From assembly GCF_025264685.1 (NCBI RefSeq), contig NZ_CP073721.1, positions 5,633,001 to 5,697,000 of the forward strand: a DNA stretch of 64,000 nt. The letters are read 5' to 3'. The notes under the pieces were generated by a model that saw only the letters and a list, made by a program, of their open reading frames with translations, made no database searches and was not told the DNA's origin. This stretch comes from Dactylosporangium roseum. GTDB taxonomy: Bacteria > Actinomycetota > Actinomycetes > Mycobacteriales > Micromonosporaceae. The position numbers and the translations under genes are program-made. This document shows positions 25,424 to 33,821 of the stretch, piece by piece. Position 1 is the stretch's first letter. Each line of letters opens with the position of its first letter.

Positions 25424-26105
25424 CGCCCAGACCATCGGCCTCGATCACGTCACGGTCAATCGCGCCGGCAAGGACGTGCTGCGCGACATCACTCTCGAGC
25501 TGAACGAACGGCGCGTCGCGATCATCGGATTGAACGGCTCCGGCAAGAGCACGCTCGTCCGGCTGCTGAACGCGCTGGTGCTGCCGACGGCGGGCGAGGT
25601 ACGCGTCGGCGACCTGGTCACCACCCGCGACGCGAAACGCATCCGCAGGCAGGTCGGATTCGTCTTCCAGAATCCGGACAACCAGATCGTCATGCCGATC
25701 GTCGGCGACGACATCGCGTTCGGCCTGAAGAACCTCGGGTTGCGCGGCGCGGAGCTCGGCGATCGGGTCGGTGAGATCCTCGCCCGGCTCGGCGTGGCGC
25801 ACCTGCGCGACCGCGAGTCGCACACGCTCAGCGGCGGCGAGAAGCAGATGATCGCCCTCGCGTCGGTGCTGGTGATGTGTCCGTCGACGATCGTGTTCGA
25901 CGAGCCGACGACCATGCTCGACCTGCGCAACCGGCGCCGGTTGCAGCAGCAGATCGACCGGCTCGACCAGCGCGCCGTCGTGGTCACCCACGACCTCGAC
26001 ATGATCGCGAGCTACGAACGTACGATCGTCGTCGACGACGGCACGATCGCGTTCGACGGCGCCCCCGCCGACGCGCTCGCCTTCTACCAGGAGCTGTGCG
26101 GGTGA
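25404..26105 (+). CDS. bioM: ECF biotin transporter ATPase, BioM
   Basis: This 233-residue ABC ATPase of the EcfA/CbiO group has Walker A 'GLNGSGKSTL', Q-loop 'VGFVFQNPDNQIVMPIVGDD' (the EcfA-specific QNPDNQ), signature 'LSGGEKQMI', Walker B 'STIVFDEPTTMLDL' and 'VVVTHDLDMI'. The GTG at 25404 lies 20 bases inside the thioesterase gene. With BioN and BioY it forms the energised high-affinity biotin importer. Confidence 0.9.
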   Translation: MLPRTVDAQTIGLDHVTVNRAGKDVLRDITLELNERRVAIIGLNGSGKSTLVRLLNALVLPTAGEVRVGDLVTTRDAKRIRRQVGFVFQNPDNQIVMPIVGDDIAFGLKNLGLRGAELGDRVGEILARLGVAHLRDRESHTLSGGEKQMIALASVLVMCPSTIVFDEPTTMLDLRNRRRLQQQIDRLDQRAVVVTHDLDMIASYERTIVVDDGTIAFDGAPADALAFYQELCG

Positions 26106-26752
26106 CCGGCAGGCCCGGCACGGCGCCCGCCGCCGGCGCCGGCGCGTCGAGCGGGGTTCTTGCCGCCATCCCGGCCGGCTACAAATTCGTCTTCCTCTTC
26201 CTGGCGGGGATCGGCGTCTACCTGCTGTCCGACCTCGTCGTGCAGGTCGTCGTCTTCGCCGTCGCGGTGCTCGCCGTGCTGCTCACCCGCGTCCCGGCGC
26301 TCGCTCTGCTGAGGATGACGTCCGGACTGCTGGTCATCACCGGCATCGTCTTCGTCACCACCGGCGTGAAGACCTCGTGGGCGGCGGCCACCACCGCTTG
26401 CCTGCGGCTGCTGACGCTGTGCCTCTTCGCATACGCAATCAGCCTCACCACCCGCTTCAGCGAGATGCTCGCCCTGTTCGAGGCGGCACTGCGGCCGACC
26501 CGGCGCATCGGCCTGAACCCGGAGCAGATGAGCCTCGCGCTCGCGATGACCGTGCGGTTCATCCCGGAGATCCGGAACAAGTACCTCGAGATCCGCGAGG
26601 CGCAGTTCGCCCGGGGACTGCGGAACAGTCCGGTGGCCGTTGTCGTGCCACTCATCGTGCGCACCCTCGAGGCGGCGCAGGAGATCTCCGCGGCCATCGA
26701 CGCACGCTGCTATGACACCGAGCCCCGCGCCGACGGGCGCGCTGTCCGATGA
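26102..26752 (+). CDS. bioN: ECF transporter transmembrane protein, BioN (EcfT)
   Basis: This 216-residue membrane protein has hydrophobic helices at about 25-110 and the EcfT coupling motifs near the end: 'MSLALAMTVRFIPEIRNKYL', 'EIREAQFARGLR' and a second Ala-Arg motif in 'AAIDARCYDT'. These A-R-G/C motifs contact the ATPase. The gene overlaps bioM by 4 nt (GTGA). Confidence 0.9.
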   Translation: MTGRPGTAPAAGAGASSGVLAAIPAGYKFVFLFLAGIGVYLLSDLVVQVVVFAVAVLAVLLTRVPALALLRMTSGLLVITGIVFVTTGVKTSWAAATTACLRLLTLCLFAYAISLTTRFSEMLALFEAALRPTRRIGLNPEQMSLALAMTVRFIPEIRNKYLEIREAQFARGLRNSPVAVVVPLIVRTLEAAQEISAAIDARCYDTEPRADGRAVR

Positions 26753-26774
26753 CTCGCCGTACCGAAGGAGATCC

Positions 26775-27353
26775 ATGGTCCAGACTCGGTCCGCCACCAC
26801 GCAGAACACCGTTCTCGTCGCCGTCTTCGCCGCGATCATCGCGGCGCTCGGCATCGTGCCGCCGATCACGGTCGGCGTCACACCCGTGCCGATCACGTTG
26901 CAGACCCTCGGGGTGATGTTGGCCGGCGCCCTGCTCGGCGCGTGGCGCGGCATGCTCTCCGCGCTGGTCGTCGTGGTTCTCGCGGTGGCCGGCCTGCCGA
27001 TCCTCGCGGGCGGCCGGGGCGGGTTCGGGGTGTTCCTCGGTCCCACCGGCGGCTACCTCGTCGGCTGGATCTTCGGCGCGTTCGTGGTCGGGTTGCTCGT
27101 GCAGCGCTGGGCGATCAGGCAGGACAACGTCGTCGTGCGGCACCTGTGCGTCGGCGCCGCCACGATCATCGGTGGCATCGGGGTCGTCTACGCCTTCGGG
27201 ATCCCGTGGACCAGCGTCTCGACGGGGTTGTCGCTCGGCACGTCGTTCACCGGGTCGCTGGTGTTCGTGCCGGGCGACCTTCTCAAGGCGGTCGTGGCTA
27301 CCCTGGTCGCCGTGCGGGTGCACGCCGGCTACAGCCGGCTGCTGGACGCCTGA
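26775..27353 (+). CDS. bioY: Biotin-specific S-component BioY
   Basis: This 192-residue protein has six hydrophobic helices and BioY signatures 'VGVTPVPITLQTLGVMLAGA' and 'FLGPTGGYLVGWIFGA'. It is the membrane subunit that binds biotin. AAGGAG lies four bases before ATG 26775. Together with bioM and bioN just upstream it makes a complete BioMNY importer. Confidence 0.93.
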   Translation: MVQTRSATTQNTVLVAVFAAIIAALGIVPPITVGVTPVPITLQTLGVMLAGALLGAWRGMLSALVVVVLAVAGLPILAGGRGGFGVFLGPTGGYLVGWIFGAFVVGLLVQRWAIRQDNVVVRHLCVGAATIIGGIGVVYAFGIPWTSVSTGLSLGTSFTGSLVFVPGDLLKAVVATLVAVRVHAGYSRLLDA

Positions 27354-27355
27354 TC

Positions 27356-28891
27356 ATGCCGCTCGGCAGCCGTCTCGCGCGGTGGGCGGCCACCCGGCCG
27401 GATCATCTCGCCTTCGCCCTGGGCGAGGACCGGATGACGTACGGGCAATTGCTGTCCTCGGCGACCGGCCTCGCGCGCGGCATCCGGGAACATCGCACGG
27501 ACGCCATCCGGTTCGGGCAGCGGTGGCCCGAGCCGCTCGTGGCCATCAGCCTGCCCAACTCGGCGTCGTTCGTGCGCGCGTTCGTCGCCGCAGACCTCGC
27601 CGGTGCGGCCGTCGCCGTGCTGGATCCGGCGTGGCCGCCCGCGCAGGCGCAGGCCGCGATCGGCCTGCTGCGTCCCGACTCGATGATCACCGAGGATCCG
27701 GAGGTCGCCCGGCGCGGTCCGGCCGAAAGCGAGCGTACGGCCTGGCTGCTGCCGCCGGGCGACGCCGCGCGAGCAGCCGCGCCCGACTGGGCGCCGCCGG
27801 ACCCGGCGGGTCGGTTCCTCATCGGGTTCACCTCGGGCACGACGAGCCGGCCCAAGGCGTTCGTCCGGACCCACCGTTCCTGGCTGGAAAGCCTGCGCCA
27901 CAGCGAGGCCGTGTTCGCAGCGCACGAGCGGTCGGTGACGCTCGCTCCCGGTCCGCTCGCCCACGGACTCAGCCTCTACGCGCTCGCCGAGTCGCTCTTC
28001 AGCGGCGGCACGTTCGTCTCGCTTCCCCGGTTCAGCGAAGCCGAGGTGACCGCCGCCGCCGAGCGCCCGGCACCGACACGGTTCGTCGGCGTGCCGACCA
28101 TGTATCAGCGGCTGCTCGAAACGCCCCGCACGGCGAGCGCGCTGGGCACAATCAGCACGTTCATCTCCAGCGGCTCCAAGATGCCCCCGGCGGTCCTGAG
28201 CCGCCTGTTCGCGGCCGCGCCCGGCAGCACGTTCCTGGAATACTACGGCGCCTCCGAGCTGAGCTTCGTCTCGGTGAGCAGGTCGACCGCGGCGACCGCC
28301 GGCGGCGCGGCCGCCACGGACGTCACCGACGTCGGCATTGCCTTCCCCGGCGTCGAGATCCAGGTGCGCGACCCGTCCGGCGACGTCCTGCCGGACCGGC
28401 ACTCGGGACTGGTGTACGTGCGAAGTCCGCTGGTCAGCGACGGATACCTCACCGAGGAACGCTCCGGCTTCCGGCACGACGGGCAATGGTGCACCGTCGG
28501 CGACTACGGTCACCTCGACGCCGGCCGCCTGCACATCCTGGGCCGCGAGGGCGACATGGTGATCGTCGGCGGCAACAACGTCTACCCGTCCGAGGTCGAG
28601 GCGGCGCTGCGGTCCTTCGGCGCGATCGAGGACGCGTACGTGGTCGCGGTCGATGACCCACTGCGCGGCGCGAAGCTCGTCGCGATCGTGTCGGCGGCCG
28701 ACGCGGACCGGCTCGACACCGCGCTGCTGCGCGCACACCTCACCGCCCGGCTCCCGCGGTACAAGCTGCCGCGTGCGCTGGCGGCGATCTCGCGCTGGCC
28801 GATGACCAACAGTGGCAAGGTCAGCAAGGAGGCGCTGCGGGCCGCGTACCTCGCCGCCGCGCCCGACATCCAGGAGTTGCCGTGGAACTGA
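27356..28891 (+). CDS. Adenylate-forming acyl-CoA ligase (ANL superfamily)
   Basis: This 511-residue enzyme has A3 'GFTSGTTSRPKAFVRTH', A5 'YYGASELSFVS', A7 'TVGDYGHLD', A8 'GREGDMVIVGGNNVYPSEVE' and the C-terminal Lys motif 'TNSGKVSKEAL'. It activates a carboxylic acid as acyl-AMP and normally transfers it to CoA. It starts two bases after the bioY stop. Its position beside bioY and bioB suggests pimelate or another biotin precursor or fatty acid as substrate; this is inference. Confidence 0.8.
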   Translation: MPLGSRLARWAATRPDHLAFALGEDRMTYGQLLSSATGLARGIREHRTDAIRFGQRWPEPLVAISLPNSASFVRAFVAADLAGAAVAVLDPAWPPAQAQAAIGLLRPDSMITEDPEVARRGPAESERTAWLLPPGDAARAAAPDWAPPDPAGRFLIGFTSGTTSRPKAFVRTHRSWLESLRHSEAVFAAHERSVTLAPGPLAHGLSLYALAESLFSGGTFVSLPRFSEAEVTAAAERPAPTRFVGVPTMYQRLLETPRTASALGTISTFISSGSKMPPAVLSRLFAAAPGSTFLEYYGASELSFVSVSRSTAATAGGAAATDVTDVGIAFPGVEIQVRDPSGDVLPDRHSGLVYVRSPLVSDGYLTEERSGFRHDGQWCTVGDYGHLDAGRLHILGREGDMVIVGGNNVYPSEVEAALRSFGAIEDAYVVAVDDPLRGAKLVAIVSAADADRLDTALLRAHLTARLPRYKLPRALAAISRWPMTNSGKVSKEALRAAYLAAAPDIQELPWN

Positions 28892-30069
28892 CCGAAGCCG
28901 TCTTGATCGCGGCCCGCCGCACCCCCGTCGGGCGCGCGGGCGGAGCCTTCGACGGCATTTCGGCGGACCGGCTGCTCTCCGCCGTCATCCGCGCGTGCCT
29001 GCGCGACGCGCGGATCGAACCGCACCAGGTCGAGCAGGTCGTCATCGGCAACGCGGCCGGGCCCGGTGGCAACATCGCCCGGGTCGGCGCGCTGGCCGCC
29101 GGCCTGCCCGTCACGGTTCCGGCGACCTCCGTCGACCAGCAGTGCTCGTCCGCGCTCGAGGCCGTCAACTTCGCGGCCCGCCTGGTCCAGACCGGCGCCG
29201 CGCGGATCGTCGTCGCGGGCGGGGTGGAGAGCGTCAGCACGGCGCCTTGGCGGCAGACCCGTCCCCGCAACCGGCTCGAAATGCCGCGCCTCTACACGCG
29301 GGCCCGATTCACGCCCGAGGGCATGGCGGACCCGGAGATGGGTGTCGCGGCCGAGACCCTGGCCCAGCGGTACCACGTGAGCCGCGAGCGGCAGGACGAG
29401 TTCGCCGCCGAAAGCCACCGCCGCGCGATCAGGGCTCAGCAACTCGGCACCTTCGCCGCGGAGATCGCGCCGCTGACCGGCGCGGAGGCCGACGTCGCCA
29501 CCGACGAATGCCCCCGCCCGGGACTGACCGTCGAACGACTCGCCCGGCTCAAGCCCGCGTTCGTGCCCGGCGGGACCGTCACGGCCGGCAACTGCTGCCC
29601 GCTCAACGACGGTGCGAGCACGGTCGTCGTCGCCTCGGCGGAGGTCGCCCGCGGCCTCGGTCTCCAGTACGCCCTCGCCTTCGCCGACAGCGGCGTCGGT
29701 GCCGTCGACCCGGCCGAGCTCGGGCTCGCGGCCGTCCCCGCCTGCGCCAACCTGCTGGCGCGCCACCCTGAGCTCAGCCTCGCGGACATCGAGGTGATCG
29801 AGTTCAACGAGGCGTTCGCGGCGCAGACCCTCGCCTGCCTCGACCAGCTCGGCATCGACCCCGCGCGGGTCAACCGCGACGGCGGCGCGATCGCGCTCGG
29901 CCATCCGTACGGCGCGAGCGGGGCGATCTTGACCACGCGCATCTTCTCCCAGCTCGTCCGGACCGTGAACCCGCGTGCCGGGCGGACCGGGCTCGCGCTC
30001 ATGGCCGCCGCGGGCGGGGTCGGCGCGGCCGCCCTCTTCCGGACGGTCCGGCTGGCCGCCTCCGGCTGA
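28882..30069 (+). CDS. Thiolase-like protein lacking the second catalytic Cys
   Basis: This 395-residue protein has the thiolase fold in full: nucleophile C88 in 'VDQQCSSALEAVN', 'EFNEAFAAQTL' and H341 in 'GGAIALGHPYGASGA'. The C-terminal motif that should read C-x-G-G-G is 'LMAAAGGVGAAALF', so the acid/base Cys (expected near residue 376) is Ala. Thiolysis or Claisen condensation would be impaired, and acyl transfer or another reaction may remain. The GTG start is 10 bases inside the ligase gene. The set ligase-thiolase-thioesterase within a biotin operon suggests acyl-chain chemistry for the pimeloyl moiety. Confidence 0.82.
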   Translation: MELTEAVLIAARRTPVGRAGGAFDGISADRLLSAVIRACLRDARIEPHQVEQVVIGNAAGPGGNIARVGALAAGLPVTVPATSVDQQCSSALEAVNFAARLVQTGAARIVVAGGVESVSTAPWRQTRPRNRLEMPRLYTRARFTPEGMADPEMGVAAETLAQRYHVSRERQDEFAAESHRRAIRAQQLGTFAAEIAPLTGAEADVATDECPRPGLTVERLARLKPAFVPGGTVTAGNCCPLNDGASTVVVASAEVARGLGLQYALAFADSGVGAVDPAELGLAAVPACANLLARHPELSLADIEVIEFNEAFAAQTLACLDQLGIDPARVNRDGGAIALGHPYGASGAILTTRIFSQLVRTVNPRAGRTGLALMAAAGGVGAAALFRTVRLAASG

Positions 30070-30145
30070 CCCACCACCGGCGGATGCGACAATCTCCGGC
30101 ACGCGGGACCATCCCGCTCCCGGCGCCCAGACTCGGAGGACCAAC

Positions 30146-31117
30146 GTGCGCAGAGCGCTGGCGACAAGACCCGGCCGCGCCTCCGCGGTTGTCGAACTCG
30201 TCGACGCGCAACCGGAGCCGGTGATGCCGGGCGACGTGACGGTGCGGATGCTGACCACGACGGTCAACCCGTCCGACCTCATCACGATCTCGGGAGCGTA
30301 CGCGTCGCGAACCACCTTCCCCTTCGTGCCGGGGTTCGAGGGCGCGGGCGAGATCGTGGCCGCCGGGCCGGGGGTGGACAGCGGCCTCGTCGGACAGCGG
30401 GTGGTCCCGATCGGCGGCGTCGGGAACTGGCAGCAGTACCGGACGGTGCCCGCGTCCTGGTGCTTCCCGATCCCGTCCGACATCCCGGACACGGTGGCGA
30501 CGTTCGCGTACATCAATCCGGTCACCGCCCTGCTCATGGTCGACGCGCACGTGCCGGCCGGGGCCCGGTCCGCGGTGATCACCGCCGCGGGGTCGGCGAT
30601 CGGCGGTCACCTCGCGGACCTGCTTCGCGCACGAGGCGTCGCCGCCATCGGCCTGACCACCGGGCGGGCGCCCCGGTCGGCGGCCGATGCCGGGCGTTTC
30701 ACGGCGATCGTCGACCGCCGTGACCCGAACTGGCCGGACGCGCTCGCCGCGGCGGCGGGTGGCCCGGCCGACGTGGTCTTCGACTGCGTCGGCGGCCCGG
30801 ACGGGCCGCGGCTGTTGTCGCTGCTGCGCCCCGGGGGGCGGCTGGTGCACTTCGGCCTGTTGTCGGGCGTGCCGCTCATGACGGCGGGGCCGGACGCGCC
30901 TGCCGGGCGGACGGTGCACCTGTTCCGGCTGCGCGATCGGGTGTACGACATGGACCGCTCCGAGATCCAGCAGGCCTTCGGCCGCGTCTTCGCTCACCTG
31001 CGGGCCGGCCGGCTCGGCACGCCGACCGCGGCCGAGTACTCCTTGGACGATCTGGGCAGCGCGCTGCGCCGCGCCGAGACGAAACCGGGAAAGGTCCTGA
31101 TCCAGATCGGTCAGTAG
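30146..31117 (+). CDS. MDR-family reductase (quinone oxidoreductase/enoyl-thioester reductase type)
   Basis: This 323-residue zinc-free medium-chain reductase has an N-terminal GroES-like half ('TTTVNPSDLITISGAY', 'FVPGFEGAGEIVAAGPGVD') and a Rossmann half ('VITAAGSAIGGHLADLLRARG', 'DVVFDCVGGPDG', 'LLRPGGRLVHFGLLSG'). The pattern 'NPSDL...G.Y' is close to mitochondrial-type 2-enoyl thioester reductases, which would suit acyl-chain reduction alongside the thiolase. GGAGG precedes GTG 30146. It ends 24 bases before the converging desaturase gene and closes the biotin operon. Confidence 0.82.
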   Translation: MRRALATRPGRASAVVELVDAQPEPVMPGDVTVRMLTTTVNPSDLITISGAYASRTTFPFVPGFEGAGEIVAAGPGVDSGLVGQRVVPIGGVGNWQQYRTVPASWCFPIPSDIPDTVATFAYINPVTALLMVDAHVPAGARSAVITAAGSAIGGHLADLLRARGVAAIGLTTGRAPRSAADAGRFTAIVDRRDPNWPDALAAAAGGPADVVFDCVGGPDGPRLLSLLRPGGRLVHFGLLSGVPLMTAGPDAPAGRTVHLFRLRDRVYDMDRSEIQQAFGRVFAHLRAGRLGTPTAAEYSLDDLGSALRRAETKPGKVLIQIGQ

Positions 31118-31140
31118 CCGGCCGCCGGCCGGGCGGGCAC

Positions 31141-31959
31141 CTACCGCGGCAGAGATTCGGTGTGCCGGTCGGCCGCCTTGTTCATGGCGGCGGCCCGGCC
31201 GAGTTCCCGGCGGGACACGCCGACCCGGCTGAGCACCGGCAGGAACACCTCCCTCAGGAACACGGCGCGGTTGATGCCGATCGAGCGCATCACCTCCACC
31301 CGGCGTTCGTAGTCCGGAACCAGGTCGTAGGCGGGCATGGTGAACTGCGAGGACACCCGGTACAGGTCGGCGATCGTGCCGTCCCGGTCCTCGGCCAGGC
31401 AGGCGCCGATCACGTCCAGGTAGAACCCGCCGTGCGCGGCCTCGTCACGCGAGATGAACCGGTAGACGGACGCCAGCAGCTCGTCGCCGGCTTCCCGGGC
31501 GGCCATCATCTGGCGGCGGTAGATCATCCAGGTGGTCTTCTCCTGGAGGGCTCCGTAGCACACCATCTGCCGGATGGTCGGGAACGGCGGCTTCCACCGG
31601 CGCGACAGCGCGTCGGCCTCGAAGTCCAGCATGTGCTCGGCGGTGCGCTGGCCGGTGCGCACCAGGTATTCGCGCAGGGAAAGGGCGTGCTTGGCCTCCT
31701 CGTACCCCCAGTTGACGTGCCACCACGCCTGGCCGAAGGACTCCCGGACCAGGTTGAGCCCCTCGGCCACGTAGTCGGGCATGTACGACTCGACCGCGCA
31801 GAACGTCTCGGCACACAGCGCCAGGTCGGCGTTGGGTTGCGTACGGTCCGCCAGCGCCCAGGGCAGGTCGTCGAAGACGCTCCATCGCCGCTTGCGTTCG
31901 GCGATCTCGAAGAACTCCATGTACCTGCGGTACAGGTCCTTCTCGCTCAGATAGGTCAC
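31141..31959 (-). CDS. Acyl-ACP desaturase-like di-iron protein
   Basis: This 272-residue ferritin-like protein has the two di-iron motifs E-E-A-K-H ('NWGYEEAKHALSLREY') and D-E-A-A-H ('FISRDEAAHGGFYLD'), plus an earlier ligand candidate in 'ALCAETFCAVESYMPDYV'. Acyl-ACP desaturases of the stearoyl-ACP type introduce a double bond into ACP-bound acyl chains. Its GTG overlaps the CFA-type methyltransferase stop (GTGA), and an ACP and acyl-AMP ligases are in the same operon, so the substrate is probably that ACP's acyl chain. Confidence 0.82.
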   Translation of the reverse strand: MTYLSEKDLYRRYMEFFEIAERKRRWSVFDDLPWALADRTQPNADLALCAETFCAVESYMPDYVAEGLNLVRESFGQAWWHVNWGYEEAKHALSLREYLVRTGQRTAEHMLDFEADALSRRWKPPFPTIRQMVCYGALQEKTTWMIYRRQMMAAREAGDELLASVYRFISRDEAAHGGFYLDVIGACLAEDRDGTIADLYRVSSQFTMPAYDLVPDYERRVEVMRSIGINRAVFLREVFLPVLSRVGVSRRELGRAAAMNKAADRHTESLPR

Positions 31960-32813
31960 GGGAGGTCCCTTCGTCGCAGACCGAACTGCGCCAGGCTCTG
32001 GTATCGCCGCTCGAAGGCCAGTACGCAGATCGACAGATAACGTTCGTAATCGAGATAGACCTGGTCGCCCCACCGTTGCCGGATGGTGTCCTCGTGCCCG
32101 CGCAGCCGGCGCAGCCATTCCGCGCAGGTCCGGCGGTAGTGGTCGCGCCGGGTGCGCAGGCTGACGATCTCCCAGTACGGCTCGGCCGTGGCGTAGATGT
32201 CCTCCAGCCGCGGACTCATACCGCCGGGAAAGATGGAGTTGGTGACCCACTGCAACCGGGCCAGGTCCTCGCGGTCGCGCGGGATGCGATCGCGCAGGAT
32301 GACCTGCAGGCCGAAGCGGGCGCCCGGCCGGCTCCAGGAGTGCGCCCGGCGGAAGAAGTCGGCGTAGACGGCCAGGTGCTCCCCGGACCACACCTGGTCG
32401 GGTCGCACGACGTGTTCGAGCATGCCGATGGAGATCAGCGCGTCAAACGGTTCGTCCGTCCGGTAGTCGCGGTAGTCGCGCAGCTCGGCGGTGGCTCCGG
32501 GCAGCTCGCGGGCCAGCGTGAACTGCAACTGCGAAGGGCTGAGCGTGATGCCGCACACCCGGCTGACCCCGCGCTGCTCGACCTGGAAGTGCATGTTGGC
32601 GCCCCAGCCGCAGCCGATGTCCAGCACCCTGGTTTGCGGTCCGGTGCCGGCCAGGTCACTGAGGTAGGCGAGCTTGCGCCGCTGCGCGGCTTCCAGATCA
32701 TCGTCCGCGCCCTGCCACAGGGCACAGGAGTAGTTGCGCTGCTCGTCGAGCCAGAGGGCGAAGAACTCGTTGCCGACGTCGTAACTGACCTCGATGTCCG
32801 CCTGCGTGGACAT
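31956..32813 (-). CDS. Cyclopropane-fatty-acid-synthase-type methyltransferase
   Basis: This 285-residue enzyme has CFA hallmarks: 'YDVGNEFFALWLD', 'NYSCALW', SAM motif 'RVLDIGCGWGANMHFQ', 'GITLSPSQLQFT', 'ISIGMLEHV' (catalytic-loop Glu) and 'IFPGGMSPRLEDI'. The family methylates or cyclopropanates double bonds through a SAM-derived methyl cation. Beside the desaturase and ACP it likely alkylates the newly made alkene on the carrier protein. Its start overlaps the ACP stop by one base. Confidence 0.85.
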   Translation of the reverse strand: MSTQADIEVSYDVGNEFFALWLDEQRNYSCALWQGADDDLEAAQRRKLAYLSDLAGTGPQTRVLDIGCGWGANMHFQVEQRGVSRVCGITLSPSQLQFTLARELPGATAELRDYRDYRTDEPFDALISIGMLEHVVRPDQVWSGEHLAVYADFFRRAHSWSRPGARFGLQVILRDRIPRDREDLARLQWVTNSIFPGGMSPRLEDIYATAEPYWEIVSLRTRRDHYRRTCAEWLRRLRGHEDTIRQRWGDQVYLDYERYLSICVLAFERRYQSLAQFGLRRRDLP

Positions 32814-33076
32814 CAGTGTCCGTCCGCGGAGCCGGCGGCGACGACCAGGGCGATCAGGCCACCGATGGTCTCGACACCGGAGAGCTCGTAATCGGGGAGG
32901 GTGACCTCGAAGTGCTCCTCGACGCGGGCAACCAGCTCGATCATCTGCACGCTCTCGATGCCCACGTCGGCGATGTGCACCTCGGGCCGTAGCCGCTCGG
33001 CGTCGAGCCCGGGCACGAGCTTCGTCGCCTCGGTCCGGATCACGTCGAGGATGTTGTTCTCGGTCGCGGTAGTCAT
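32813..33076 (-). CDS. Acyl carrier protein
   Basis: This 87-residue four-helix carrier has the phosphopantetheine Ser in 'IADVGIESVQMIELVAR' (GxDS-like, here GIES) and 'EEHFEVTLPDYEL'. A GGGAAG site precedes ATG 33076. It is the probable holder of the fatty acid activated by one or both adjacent acyl-AMP ligases and processed by the desaturase, CFA enzyme and perhaps the P450. Confidence 0.9.
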   Translation of the reverse strand: MTTATENNILDVIRTEATKLVPGLDAERLRPEVHIADVGIESVQMIELVARVEEHFEVTLPDYELSGVETIGGLIALVVAAGSADGH

Positions 33077-33107
33077 GCTTGGCGTCTTCCCGTCACTTCG
33101 AGGGTGG

Positions 33108-33821
33108 TCAGTCGATACGGCGAAGCAGTAGCCGGGTCAGCGTGAGGCGGTTGTCCGTCAGGGCTCGGGCCCAGCCGGTCACCGCCTGCTCGAGTCGCTC
33201 GGTCCGCTGGGGCCCGAACCGGTCGTGCAGGGACCGCCGGCGGTCGCGCACCGAGCCCAGCACTTCCCGGGCGGTGCGCGCGTAGTCGCTCTGAAGGGAG
33301 TCGGCCTGCTCGACCTCCCAATGGGCGCCGCACGCCATGACGACCTCGGCGAGCCGGAATCGGTGGGTCTCCGGGTCCAGCAGGGCGGCGGCGTCGGGCT
33401 CGGTCTCGGCGGACCCGGACACGGTGGCGGTCAGCAGCGCGAAGCGGGCGCCGGAGGCGGTCAGCGCCCGCACCCGGCGGAACGTCGCGGCGAGGGCTTT
33501 GCGGGGGTTGCCCGCGCTGATCCGTTCGACCGCCCGCACGCTGACGACCGCGTCGTACGGGGCGCCGCCGGACGCGTCGCCGAGGTCCGCCGCGACCGTG
33601 ACCGCGGCGCCGTGCCGGGCGGCCCGGCGTGCGACGGCCGGCACGCCCTCGTCCGTGGGCGCCAGCACGAGGAGGGTGCCGCCCGGCTCCAGCCACAGGC
33701 TCTCCAGCAGCCGGCGCGCCCCGCGGTCCTGGGCCGCCGGCAGGTCATCGCCCGGCTCCCACACCGCGCAGGTCGCGTCGCCGTCGGGCAGCAGGCCGGA
33801 GAGCATCGGGACAACGGTCAT
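33108..33821 (-). CDS. Degenerate CFA/SAM methyltransferase paralogue
   Basis: This 237-residue protein follows the outline of a CFA-type methyltransferase: 'ARRLLESLWLEPGGTLLVLA', 'YDAVVSVRAVERISAG', 'RVRALTASGARFALLTATV', and a C-terminal helix pair 'DRFGPQRTERLEQAVTGWAR'. The SAM-binding VLDxGCG motif is replaced by 'LLVLAPTDEG' and the catalytic Glu region is altered, so activity is doubtful. It may be a partner subunit of the intact enzyme two genes on. The ATG overlaps the FAAL stop (ATGA). Confidence 0.65.
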   Translation of the reverse strand: MTVVPMLSGLLPDGDATCAVWEPGDDLPAAQDRGARRLLESLWLEPGGTLLVLAPTDEGVPAVARRAARHGAAVTVAADLGDASGGAPYDAVVSVRAVERISAGNPRKALAATFRRVRALTASGARFALLTATVSGSAETEPDAAALLDPETHRFRLAEVVMACGAHWEVEQADSLQSDYARTAREVLGSVRDRRRSLHDRFGPQRTERLEQAVTGWARALTDNRLTLTRLLLRRID

